From an uncultured Actinomycetes bacterium (GTDB lineage Bacteria; Actinomycetota; Actinomycetes; S36-B12): a stretch of DNA of 15,437 nucleotides. The notes under the pieces were generated by a model that was not told the origin of the DNA, made no database searches, and was given only the letters and a program-made list of their open reading frames with translations. The position numbers and the translations under genes are program-made. Shown here in pieces: positions 7,856-15,417 of this stretch (the stretch's first letter is position 1; each line of letters starts with the position of its first letter). The stretch covers positions 1 through 15,437 of the forward strand of contig CALFIA010000307.1 in assembly GCA_937876275.1 (NCBI GenBank). Direction: 5' to 3'.

Positions 7856-8832
7856 GCCGACGCACGTCCATCACGCGCAAGGCCACCGGCCCGAATGTCG
7901 TGGCACTCGGGGGAGGGCACGGCCTGGCGGCCACACTGCGGGCGCTACGGCGGGTGACTGATCAGATCACTGCTGTTGTCGGCGTTGCCGACGACGGCGG
8001 GTCGAGCGGTCGTTTGCGTGAGGAGTTCGGAGTCCTTCCGCCAGGTGACCTGAGAATGGCCCTGGCAGCACTGTGCGGAGACGACACCTGGGGTCGTACC
8101 TGGAGTGACGTCATCCAGCATCGATTCGGGGGAGACGGCGATCTCGGCGGTCACTCGATCGGGAACATGCTGATCACCGCTCTGTGGGAAGAGACCCACG
8201 ACATCGTGATCGGCCTTGATTGGCTCGGCGCGCTCTTGGAAGCCCAGGGCCGAGTGCTGCCCTGCAGCACAGTGCCTCTCGAGATCGTCGCCGATGTCAG
8301 TGGCCTTGATCCCAGCAATCCCGAGCACATCGCGATCGTGCGAGGCCAAGTCGCCGTGGCCACCACCGAGGGCACAGTCGAGCGCATCGGTCTCGAGCCA
8401 CTCGACCCACCCGCCTGTGCCGAGGCTGTCGCCGCCATCCTCGCTGCCGATGTGGTCGTGCTAGGCCCTGGATCCTGGTTCACCTCCGTATTGCCACACC
8501 TGCTGATTCCAGAGCTTGTTGACGCCATCGTGGCGAGCAGCGCTTACAAGGTCTTGGTGATGAATCTGGACCCTCAGCGCGATCAGGAGACTGCCGGGGT
8601 TCCGGTCAGGGCACAGCTCGAGATGCTTGCGGCCCTGGAACCACGACTGCACCTCGACGCGGTCATCGTGGATCCACGCCACGTCGGAGACGCCGACGGC
8701 CTTCATGAGGCCTGTGGAAGTGCGCAGCTTCACCTGGCCGGGGTCGGGCACACGCATCCCAGCCGAGCAGGCACTCATGACCCCGACCGGCTGGCCGTCG
8801 CCTTCAGCACGGTTTTCGAATCATTCACGTAA
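7852..8832 (+). CDS. yvcK: YvcK/CofD-like UDP-N-acetylglucosamine-binding protein
   Basis: A 326-residue cytoplasmic protein of the YvcK (gluconeogenesis factor, CofD-like) family. In Bacillus YvcK is needed on gluconeogenic carbon and for cell shape; the mycobacterial homologue (CuvA) is tied to cell-wall metabolism. Family members bind UDP-GlcNAc. Motifs: GGGHGL at 20-25 (actinobacterial form of GGGTGL), ADDGGSSGRLR at 47-57, PPGDLR at 63-68, HSIGNMLI at 101-108 and GPGSWFTSVLP at 205-215. The ATG overlaps the rapZ stop. The rapZ-yvcK-whiA order is conserved across Gram-positive bacteria. No catalytic activity is assigned. Confidence 0.95.
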   Translation: MSRRTSITRKATGPNVVALGGGHGLAATLRALRRVTDQITAVVGVADDGGSSGRLREEFGVLPPGDLRMALAALCGDDTWGRTWSDVIQHRFGGDGDLGGHSIGNMLITALWEETHDIVIGLDWLGALLEAQGRVLPCSTVPLEIVADVSGLDPSNPEHIAIVRGQVAVATTEGTVERIGLEPLDPPACAEAVAAILAADVVVLGPGSWFTSVLPHLLIPELVDAIVASSAYKVLVMNLDPQRDQETAGVPVRAQLEMLAALEPRLHLDAVIVDPRHVGDADGLHEACGSAQLHLAGVGHTHPSRAGTHDPDRLAVAFSTVFESFT

Positions 8833-8845
8833 TTCAGGAGTGCGC

Positions 8846-8865
8846 GACACGCCCGACCGCGTGTC
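8846..8865. promoter_or_regulatory. Inverted GACAC repeat upstream of whiA, candidate WhiA autoregulatory site
   Basis: GACACGC (8846-8852) and GCGTGTC (8859-8865) form a perfect 7-bp inverted repeat with a 6-bp spacer (CCGACC), in the 49-bp gap between yvcK and whiA. Each arm carries GACAC, the sequence reported as the WhiA binding motif in Streptomyces, one on each strand. Streptomyces WhiA is also reported to bind its own promoter. Seen: the repeat and its position. Inferred: that WhiA binds it. Alternative: an RNA hairpin acting as a weak terminator of yvcK or shielding the whiA start. Confidence 0.45.
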
Positions 8866-8881
8866 ATGGCAGTATGCGCCT

Positions 8882-9871
8882 ATGGCAATGACCTCAGCAG
8901 TCAAGGACGAACTCAGCCGCGTCGAGATCACGAAGGCGTGCTGCCGCAAGGCGGAGGTCTCCACGATCCTGCGATTCGCCAGCGGACTTCACATCATCTC
9001 GGGGCACATTGTCATTGAGGCCGACCTCGACGCCGGCGCTACCGCCCGGCGACTGCGCAAGGACCTCTTCGATATCTACGGTCACGACAGTGACGTGACG
9101 ATGGTCCAGCCCAGCGGAATCCGCAAGGGCACTCGTTATCTCGTGCGAGTGGTCGACGGTGGCGAGGCACTCGCTCGCCAGACCGGGATCGTCGATGCGA
9201 GCGGGCGGCCCGTACGGGGGCTGCCGCCCGCCATCGTTGCCGGCGGGCTGTGCGACTGCGAGGCGGCCTGGCGTGGGGCCTTCTTGGCCCATGGTTCCCT
9301 TACCGAGCCAGGTCGATCGTCCTCCCTCGAAGTCACGTGCCCCGGACCGGAGGCAGCCCTCGCCCTTGTGGGCGCCGCCCGCCGGATGGGAATCGCCGCG
9401 AAGTCACGTGAAGTAAGGGGAGTCGACCGCGTCGTCATCCGCGATGGCGATGCCATCAGCGCCATGCTCACCCGCCTGGGAGCTCACGAATCCGTGATGG
9501 CTTGGGAAGAGCGTCGAATGCGCCGTGAAGTGCGGGCCACCGCAAATCGACTAGCCAATTTCGACGATGCGAACCTGCGCCGGTCGGCGAGGGCTGCCGT
9601 GGCGGCAGGAGCACGGGTTCAGCGTGCCCTGGAAATCCTCGGCGATGAGGTTCCTGACCATCTCGTGGTGGCCGGTCGCCTACGCCTGGAACATCAGCAG
9701 GCGAGTCTCGAGGAGCTGGGAGCTCTCGCGGACCCCCCAATGACGAAGGATGCCATTGCCGGCCGGATCAGGCGGCTTCTGGCCCTAGCCGACAAGCGGG
9801 CCCAGGATCTCGGGATTCCGGATACCGAGTCTGTCCTCGGCCCTGACATGCTCGAGGGCGACGACGTCTGA
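8882..9871 (+). CDS. whiA: WhiA, sporulation/cell-division transcriptional regulator
   Basis: WhiA is a DNA-binding protein with an N-terminal fold related to LAGLIDADG homing endonucleases (no nuclease activity known) and a C-terminal helix-turn-helix domain. In Streptomyces it works with WhiB to switch on division genes such as ftsZ; most Gram-positive bacteria have it. The 329 residues match the usual length. The N-domain includes AAWRGAFLAHGSLTEP at about 128-143; the C-domain at about 220-310 (LRRSARAAVAAGARVQRAL, GALADPPMTKDAIAGRIRR) is highly conserved. The start is set at ATG 8882 because MAMTSAVKDELSR is the family N-terminus. An in-frame GTG at 8861 lies inside the inverted repeat and is unlikely; ATG 8888 is possible. 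No Shine-Dalgarno site is visible, so a leaderless or coupled start is possible. Confidence 0.96.
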   Translation: MAMTSAVKDELSRVEITKACCRKAEVSTILRFASGLHIISGHIVIEADLDAGATARRLRKDLFDIYGHDSDVTMVQPSGIRKGTRYLVRVVDGGEALARQTGIVDASGRPVRGLPPAIVAGGLCDCEAAWRGAFLAHGSLTEPGRSSSLEVTCPGPEAALALVGAARRMGIAAKSREVRGVDRVVIRDGDAISAMLTRLGAHESVMAWEERRMRREVRATANRLANFDDANLRRSARAAVAAGARVQRALEILGDEVPDHLVVAGRLRLEHQQASLEELGALADPPMTKDAIAGRIRRLLALADKRAQDLGIPDTESVLGPDMLEGDDV

Positions 9872-9882
9872 GGATCTCCGGA

Positions 9883-9910
9883 CGCACCTCCTGGTGCGAG
9901 GTCGCCTCGC
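9883..9910 (+). terminator. Two overlapping, mutually exclusive hairpins behind whiA
   Basis: Hairpin 1: CGCACC (9883-9888), loop TCCT, GGTGCG (9893-9898). Hairpin 2: GCGAGG (9896-9901), loop TCG, CCTCGC (9905-9910). They share bases 9896-9898, so only one can be fully formed. They start 12 bp behind the whiA stop. No T-tract follows, as is common for actinobacterial terminators, so termination is inferred from position and pairing alone. Confidence 0.35.
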
Positions 9911-9929
9911 CTACCCCTGAGTGATCAGC

Positions 9930-9948
9930 GACACAGGTTCGCTACGAT
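9930..9948 (+). promoter_or_regulatory. Candidate gap promoter with GACAC in the spacer
   Basis: TACGAT (9943-9948) fits the actinobacterial -10 pattern TANNNT; no good -35 lies at the usual distance. GACAC (9930-9934) ends 8 bp before the hexamer, inside what would be the -35/-10 spacer. A start near 9955 would give a leader of about 115 nt. The rest of the 198-bp gap (9872-10069) holds the hairpins behind whiA, the palindrome at 9996 and the hairpin at 10035; no small ORF is credible in it. A second, weaker -10 candidate is TAATGA at 10016-10021. Confidence 0.35.
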
Positions 9949-9995
9949 TGGCGCGATCCTGCCGGGCCTATCCGCTCACGAGGTGGTTAGCCAAT

Positions 9996-10007
9996 GCAAA
10001 CGTTTGC
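9996..10007. promoter_or_regulatory. 12-bp perfect palindrome, LacI-family-type operator candidate upstream of gap
   Basis: GCAAACGTTTGC is a perfect palindrome with the central CG typical of LacI/GalR-family operators. With one flanking base each side it matches 13 of 14 positions of the pattern TGNAANCGNTTNCA. It lies 62 bp ahead of the gap start, downstream of the TACGAT candidate and within the spacer region of the TAATGA candidate, so repression by either route is possible. Catabolite-type regulators of this family control central carbon genes in other bacteria. No regulator gene is in the window. Confidence 0.45.
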
Positions 10008-10034
10008 TTGCCCGGTAATGATTGGATCCCCGGA

Positions 10035-10050
10035 GCCGATCAACATCGGC
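10035..10050 (+). promoter_or_regulatory. Leader hairpin ahead of the gap ribosome binding site
   Basis: GCCGAT (10035-10040), loop CAAC, ATCGGC (10045-10050): a perfect 6-bp stem ending 7 nt before the Shine-Dalgarno GAGGAG (10058-10063). It could stabilise the 5' end of the transcript or be incidental. No known riboswitch class is recognised. Confidence 0.3.
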
Positions 10051-10069
10051 GATGCATGAGGAGTCATAG

Positions 10070-11074
<1,005 letters not shown>

Positions 11075-11082
11075 GAATCACG

Positions 11083-12288
11083 ATGAAGTCACTCGACGAT
11101 CTCTCGGTCGCCGGGAGCACGGTGCTGGTCCGTTCGGACTTCAACGTGCCCCTGGCCGATGGGCCCGATGGCACTCGCGTCATCACCGACGACGGTCGAA
11201 TCCAGGCCGGACTCTCGACCATCAACGACTTGCGCCGCGCCGGTGCAAAGGTCGTGATCGTTGCCCACCTCGGTCGCCCTAAGGGCGAGCCGAAGCCCGA
11301 GTACAGCCTCGCTCCCGTGGCGGCTCGTCTGAGTGAACTCCTTGGCATCGATGTGCCCCTGGCTGCGGACATCACAGGTCCGCAGACCAGGGCGCTCATC
11401 GCCGACATGTCAGCGGGAGATGTCGTCCTCCTCGAGAACATTCGGTATGACAAGCGTGAAGATTCCAAGAACGCTGACGACCGCAAGGCGCTCGCATCGC
11501 AGTTGGCTGAACTCGCTGACTTCTACATCAGCGATGGTTTCGGCGTCGTGCATCGCGAACAGGCATCTGTCACCGACGTCGCGACACTGCTCCCGAATGC
11601 CGCCGGCCGCCTGGTGCACAAGGAAGCCTCGGTTTTTGCCAAGCTTCTGAGTGATCCCGCTCGTCCGTTCGTCGTCATCCTGGGCGGCAGCAAGGTCAGT
11701 GACAAGCTCGGCGTGATCGGCAACCTCATCGGCCGTGTCGACCGTCTCTTGATCGGCGGCGGAATGGCCTACACATTCCTGGCAGCCCAGGGCTTCGAGG
11801 TGGGGAACTCACTTCTCGAAGCGGATCAGATCGAGACCGTGCGCGGATTCATCGAGCAGGCTAAAGAACGTGGAGTCGAACTGCTGCTTCCCGTTGATTT
11901 CGTCATCGCCGATGCCTTTGCTGCTGACGCCAACACCGAGGTCGTGTCGGCCGAAGCCATCCCGGTCGGATGGATGGGCCTCGACATCGGACCCCGCACC
12001 CGTGAGCTCTTCGCCTCACGCATTGCCGATGCGGGCACCGTCGTCTGGAATGGCCCTATGGGCGTGTTCGAGATGGAGGCGTTCGCGGGCGGTACCAAGG
12101 CCGTGGCAGTCGCCATGGCCGACAGCTCCGCGATGACCGTGATCGGTGGCGGCGACAGTGCAGCTGCGGTGCGCATCCTCGATGTCGATGAATCGAAGTT
12201 CAGCCACATCAGCACCGGTGGCGGAGCAAGTCTGGAATTCCTCGAAGGGAAGACCCTTCCGGGCATCGCAATCCTTGAGGAGAACTGA
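11083..12288 (+). CDS. pgk: Phosphoglycerate kinase
   Basis: This enzyme transfers phosphate from 1,3-bisphosphoglycerate to ADP, giving 3-phosphoglycerate and ATP. At 401 residues it is full length. Visible: the substrate-binding N-domain with RSDFNVP at 17-23, HLGRPKG at 62-68 and DGFGVVHREQAS; the nucleotide-binding C-domain with GGSKVSDK, GPMGVFE and GGGDSAAA. The ATG at 11083 has AGGA (11073-11076) ahead of it, overlapping the gap stop region. It is followed by tpiA after a single base, so the three glycolytic genes are almost certainly one operon. Confidence 0.98.
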   Translation: MKSLDDLSVAGSTVLVRSDFNVPLADGPDGTRVITDDGRIQAGLSTINDLRRAGAKVVIVAHLGRPKGEPKPEYSLAPVAARLSELLGIDVPLAADITGPQTRALIADMSAGDVVLLENIRYDKREDSKNADDRKALASQLAELADFYISDGFGVVHREQASVTDVATLLPNAAGRLVHKEASVFAKLLSDPARPFVVILGGSKVSDKLGVIGNLIGRVDRLLIGGGMAYTFLAAQGFEVGNSLLEADQIETVRGFIEQAKERGVELLLPVDFVIADAFAADANTEVVSAEAIPVGWMGLDIGPRTRELFASRIADAGTVVWNGPMGVFEMEAFAGGTKAVAVAMADSSAMTVIGGGDSAAAVRILDVDESKFSHISTGGGASLEFLEGKTLPGIAILEEN

Positions 12289-12289
12289 C

Positions 12290-13081
12290 ATGGCGAAAAC
12301 TGCACGCACGCCGCTGATGGCCGGCAATTGGAAGATGAACCTCAATCACTTCGAGGCCATCGCCCTGACGCAGAAGCTCGCTTTTGCACTCAATGAGGAT
12401 GACTTCAAGGCAGTTGACGTAGCGGTCCTTCCTCCGTTTACGGATATTCGCTCGGTGCAGACTCTTATCGAAGGCGACAAGTACGACATTCACTATGGAG
12501 CCCAGGATCTCTCGGCCCAGGACTCCGGTGCCTTCACAGGGGAGATCTCCGGCGCGATGCTCGCCAAGCTGGGTTGCTCGTACGTTGCCGTCGGGCACAG
12601 TGAGCGCCGCCAGTACCACGGCGAGACCGACGAGGTCGTCAATGCCAAGACCAAGGCCGCACTGCGGCACGAGATCACTCCGATTGTCTGCGTCGGCGAG
12701 GCTCTCGAAATCCGCAAGGCTGGCGAGCAGGTTCCCTATGTGCTGGCTCAGGTCGACGGTTCGCTCGAGGGCTTGACGGCAGACCAGGTTGCAGGCCTAG
12801 TCATCGCCTATGAGCCTGTCTGGGCTATCGGCACCGGCGAGGTGGCCACCCCGGAGGACGCCCAGGAGGTCTGCCAGGCCATTCGCGCCCGCATCGCCGA
12901 GGTCTGGGGTTCAGATGCCGGCAATTCGGTTCGGGTCCTCTATGGCGGTTCCGTGAAGTCGAATAACGTCGCCGCCATCATGGCCAAGCCCGACGTCGAT
13001 GGCGCTCTCGTGGGCGGGGCCAGCCTGGATCCTGACGAGTTCGTCGGGATCGTCCGCTACCGCCTGCATCCTGCGGCGTAG
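12290..13081 (+). CDS. tpiA: Triosephosphate isomerase
   Basis: This enzyme interconverts dihydroxyacetone phosphate and glyceraldehyde-3-phosphate. The 263 residues form one TIM barrel: GNWKMN at 12-17 with catalytic Lys15, GHSERRQ at 102-108 with His103, AYEPVWAIGTG at 183-193 with base Glu185 and the start of the flexible loop, and phosphate-binding LYGGSVK and LVGGASL. The ATG at 12290 is chosen rather than starts further upstream inside pgk: a GAGGAG site (12277-12282) precedes it and family homology starts there. The start lies 1 bp behind the pgk stop. Confidence 0.98.
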   Translation: MAKTARTPLMAGNWKMNLNHFEAIALTQKLAFALNEDDFKAVDVAVLPPFTDIRSVQTLIEGDKYDIHYGAQDLSAQDSGAFTGEISGAMLAKLGCSYVAVGHSERRQYHGETDEVVNAKTKAALRHEITPIVCVGEALEIRKAGEQVPYVLAQVDGSLEGLTADQVAGLVIAYEPVWAIGTGEVATPEDAQEVCQAIRARIAEVWGSDAGNSVRVLYGGSVKSNNVAAIMAKPDVDGALVGGASLDPDEFVGIVRYRLHPAA

Positions 13082-13147
13082 GCACCCCCGCCGATCAGTT
13101 ATCCTTGGCAGGCCCGACTAGGGCCAGATACCCACCTGGAGTCCTGA
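13082..13147 (+). promoter_or_regulatory. tpiA-secG gap: candidate internal promoter and short hairpin
   Basis: TATCCT (13100-13105) fits a -10 element without a recognisable -35 and would give a leader of about 35 nt for secG. GGCCC (13111-13115) and GGGCC (13121-13125) form a 5-bp stem with a 5-nt loop and no T-tract. CTGGAG (13135-13140) is the secG ribosome binding site. Both promoter and hairpin are weak; read-through from tpiA is the simpler view. Confidence 0.2.
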
Positions 13148-13396
13148 ATGCTGCTTGCTCTGACGATTGCCCTCGCGGTGATCCTGGTCATCACCAGCGT
13201 TCTGCTGATCGTCCTGATCCTCTTGCATCGTGGCAAGGGTGGCGGTCTCTCCGACCTTTTCGGTGGCGGCGTGAGCTCGTCCATCGGTGGCTCTTCAGTA
13301 GCTGAGAAGAACCTCGATCGCCTTACGGTCGGCCTGGGCCTGATCTGGGCCGCTGCTGTCGTGGCCGTCGGCCTTCTCGTACCGCGTCTTGCATAA
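13148..13396 (+). CDS. secG: Preprotein translocase subunit SecG
   Basis: SecG is a small membrane subunit of the SecYEG protein-export channel. The 82 residues show the family layout: transmembrane helix 1 at about 2-26, a cytoplasmic glycine-rich loop (GKGGGLSDLFGGG at 29-41, then a Ser/Gly run), and helix 2 at about 57-79. Length is normal for actinobacterial SecG. A GGAG site ends 7 nt before the ATG. SecG next to tpiA is a common actinobacterial arrangement. Confidence 0.93.
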   Translation: MLLALTIALAVILVITSVLLIVLILLHRGKGGGLSDLFGGGVSSSIGGSSVAEKNLDRLTVGLGLIWAAAVVAVGLLVPRLA

Positions 13397-13397
13397 T
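13392..13397 (+). promoter_or_regulatory. Candidate rbpA -10 element overlapping the secG stop
   Basis: CATAAT differs from the TATAAT consensus at one base and has TG two bases before it. It overlaps the secG stop codon and would place a start about 25 nt ahead of rbpA. No -35 is recognisable, and the SigR-type pattern GGAAT...GTT reported for Streptomyces rbpA was not found in the 34-bp gap. Confidence 0.25.
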
Positions 13398-13430
13398 CGT
13401 TTCATTCGTAGTTTCTAGGAAAGAGGGCTC

Positions 13431-13763
13431 ATGGCCGGTGGAAGTGCTATTCGCGGCAGTCGAGTAGGCGCCGGCCCCATGGGCGAGGCAGAGCGTGGCG
13501 AAGCGGCACCGCGCATCTGGGTGTCTTTTTGGTGCTCACGTGGGCATGAGTCCAAGCCGAGTTTCGCGTCAGACGCTGCCATCCCGGAGGAGTGGGACTG
13601 CCCGCGCTGCGGACTCCCCGCCGGCCCGGACCAGGCAAACCCGCCGGCACCCGTGAAGATCGAGCCCTACAAGACCCACCTTGCCTACGTGAAAGAGCGT
13701 CGCTCCGATGTCGATGGCGCCGCCATCCTCGACGAGGCGCTTCAGCGCATTCGCGGAAACTAA
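13431..13763 (+). CDS. rbpA: RNA polymerase-binding protein RbpA
   Basis: RbpA is an actinobacterial protein that binds core RNA polymerase and the principal sigma factor and stabilises open promoter complexes. The 110 residues show all parts: N-terminal tail (MAGGSAIRGSRVGAGPMGEAE, the first 20 or so residues, near-identical to the family), a core domain with a likely zinc site C35/H39/C57/C60 (FWCSRGHE, WDCPRCG), a linker with few basic residues, and the C-terminal sigma-interacting helix from about 80 (EPYKTHLAYVKERRSD ... EALQRIR). AGGAAAGAGGG ahead of the ATG is a strong ribosome binding site. The stop overlaps that of convergent pgl (13760-13763). Zinc binding is inferred from the residues; the M. 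tuberculosis protein is said to lack it. Confidence 0.96.
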   Translation: MAGGSAIRGSRVGAGPMGEAERGEAAPRIWVSFWCSRGHESKPSFASDAAIPEEWDCPRCGLPAGPDQANPPAPVKIEPYKTHLAYVKERRSDVDGAAILDEALQRIRGN

Positions 13764-14524
13764 CGCTTGCCGATATCCGCCGTCAGCTTGCTGGCGGCGG
13801 TTTCGTCTATCAGGAGCAAGGTTCGCTCGCGTGCGTCGATTCCGGCCGCCGGAATCTGCAGAACACCTGCCCCCTGGGTCAGCATCAGGTCGACCACATC
13901 GGCCTTTTCGCCGCCGCTCGCAAGCAGCCAGCATTCCGTTGAGTCATTCAAAGCCTCAAAGCCCAAGGTCACTCGGACCGGCGGGGGCTTCGGAGAGTCG
14001 TGAATCGCGAGGACAGGCTCTTCTGAGATCAGCGAGGCGGACTCAGGAAAGAGTGATGCCACATGACCGTCGGGACCAATGCTGAGCAGCACGATGTCAA
14101 ACAACGGGCGACCGTTCAATGCGCGCAGCTTCGCAGCAGCGGCGATGTCGCCTGCATACACTCGAGCCGACTCCTCGGGAGAATCACAAGTGTCCGGTCC
14201 CGGAATTCGATGGACGTACGCCGGGTCAATATCGACCTGAGACAGCAAGCGCTCGTCGGCGAGGTAGTCATTGCGTTCCGGTTCGCCCGCCGGCAGATAG
14301 CGCTCATCGCCCCACCACAGCTCCAGGCGCGACCAGTCAATGGCATCCGAGGCCATCGGATCAGCCAGTGCGAACATGAGGGTTCCTGCGATGCGACCGC
14401 CGGTGAGAACTACAGATGCACGCTCTTGGTCGGCCTGAATGCGTGCGATCGTGGTGACGAGTCGCGCCGCAATAGCTGTCGCTAGGTCATCGGCGTCGTG
14501 ATGCCGAATGATCTCTCGCGTCAC
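13760..14524 (-). CDS. pgl: 6-phosphogluconolactonase
   Basis: This enzyme hydrolyses 6-phosphogluconolactone to 6-phosphogluconate, the second step of the oxidative pentose-phosphate pathway. The 254 residues match the family (NagB/DevB fold): TGGRIAG at 41-47 in the phosphate-binding loop (often GGSTP elsewhere, variable in actinobacteria), WWGDERYLP at 70-78 followed by ERNDY, and SIGPDGHVASLFP at 148-160 with the catalytic-site His154. The start ATG overlaps the opcA stop by 4 bp (14521-14524), so it is translated by coupling after opcA. The TAG stop overlaps the rbpA stop, and the 3' end carries the rbpA terminator. Confidence 0.95.
   Translation of the reverse strand: MTREIIRHHDADDLATAIAARLVTTIARIQADQERASVVLTGGRIAGTLMFALADPMASDAIDWSRLELWWGDERYLPAGEPERNDYLADERLLSQVDIDPAYVHRIPGPDTCDSPEESARVYAGDIAAAAKLRALNGRPLFDIVLLSIGPDGHVASLFPESASLISEEPVLAIHDSPKPPPVRVTLGFEALNDSTECWLLASGGEKADVVDLMLTQGAGVLQIPAAGIDARERTLLLIDETAASKLTADIGKR
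13777..13803 (+). terminator. Rho-independent-type terminator for rbpA inside the pgl coding sequence
   Basis: CCGCCGTCAG (13777-13786), loop CTTG, CTGGCGGCGG (13791-13800): a 10-bp, GC-rich stem whose only irregularity is a U-G wobble on the plus-strand RNA, closed by a CUUG tetraloop and followed by TTTCGTCT. It begins 13 nt behind the rbpA stop. On the opposite strand the wobble becomes an A-C mismatch and no T-tract follows, so it points toward rbpA transcription. It encodes about residues 241-250 of Pgl on the minus strand. Confidence 0.7.
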
Positions 14525-15417
14525 CTAAACATCCCGGTGATGGTTCGGCCGTAGACCTCATCCGGGTCGAGGCGGCGAAGTTCCTCGGAGACCAGAGCCG
14601 CGTAGTCGCGTCGTCGCAGAGCTATCGGCGAGTCCGGCGCCCCGGGTCGAGCGAGGACCGCATGAACGCCATCTCCCCGACTAATGGAGATGTCGCCACC
14701 ATCAGTGAGCAAGCGCACCGCCGTGATACCGGGGCCCTCACTATCCGCAAGGGACACGTCGACGTGCAAGCAGTCGCGGAGCCACGCCTGAAGGAGCAGG
14801 GAGCTGGGGTTGTTCGCCTCCGCTTCGATCTGCACAGACGTAACTGGCGTCGAGTCCTGGTCAAGCGCTGACGCGAGAACGGATCGCCACGGGGTCAGCC
14901 GGGCCCATGTGAGATCGGTATCGCCTGGGCGGTAACCCACGCTCCGAGCTCGCAGTGCGGCAATCGGATCGGCGGCGCCTGCGGCGTCAGTGATGCGGCG
15001 CTGAGCGTGCCTGCCAATGAGATCGTCCGCAGGTACAGCCGGGCATTCACCAGGCCAGAAGGCCACCACTGGCGTGTCGGGAAGTAAGAGCGGCACGGCC
15101 ACCGAATTCGCGTAGTCTGCAAGTTCACCCCGCAGCCTGAGCTCCGCGACTTCGCCCGGCCCTAGGTCACCGCCCACAGAGATCTGAGCATCGAGCCGGG
15201 CGGGAACCTTGCCCGGTCTTGGAATCAACGTAATGATCCGCATCGGATGCTGACGGGCCGCCTCGACGGAGGCATTCGTTGCATCGGACGCGTTGTCCTC
15301 ATCGCTGAGGATCAGCAGAGTCAGCACCATGCCAGTAGTGGGGGATCCGAGACGGCGTCTCTCGGCGGCAATCGCTGCGGCCACGGCCGATCCGCTGGTG
15401 TCATCAAGGCGAATCAT
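14521..15417 (-). CDS. opcA: OpcA, glucose-6-phosphate dehydrogenase assembly protein
   Basis: OpcA is an allosteric or assembly partner of glucose-6-phosphate dehydrogenase (Zwf) in actinobacteria and cyanobacteria; it has no known catalytic role. The 298 residues are near the usual actinobacterial length. Typical blocks are PDTPVVAFWPGECPAVP at 113-129, HAQRRITDAA at 137-146 and LTWARLTPWRSVL at 169-181. The ATG (complement of 15415-15417) is preceded on its own strand by GGAG with 6-7 nt spacing and appears to overlap the stop of the next gene by ATGA. It lies between zwf (inferred) and pgl, so the three would form one operon running right to left. Confidence 0.94.
   Translation of the reverse strand: MIRLDDTSGSAVAAAIAAERRRLGSPTTGMVLTLLILSDEDNASDATNASVEAARQHPMRIITLIPRPGKVPARLDAQISVGGDLGPGEVAELRLRGELADYANSVAVPLLLPDTPVVAFWPGECPAVPADDLIGRHAQRRITDAAGAADPIAALRARSVGYRPGDTDLTWARLTPWRSVLASALDQDSTPVTSVQIEAEANNPSSLLLQAWLRDCLHVDVSLADSEGPGITAVRLLTDGGDISISRGDGVHAVLARPGAPDSPIALRRRDYAALVSEELRRLDPDEVYGRTITGMFR

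Noticed and set aside
8627..8881. Upstream extension of whiA into yvcK
   Set aside because: The extra 85 codons are out-of-frame yvcK sequence and lie outside the WhiA family N-terminus, which begins at ATG 8882.
12146..12289. Upstream extension of tpiA into pgk
   Set aside because: The frame stays open by chance; ATG 12290 has the ribosome binding site and the family start.
13111..13125. Hairpin between tpiA and secG as an operon-ending terminator
   Set aside because: Only 5 bp with no T-tract; secG starts 22 bp later with a normal ribosome binding site.
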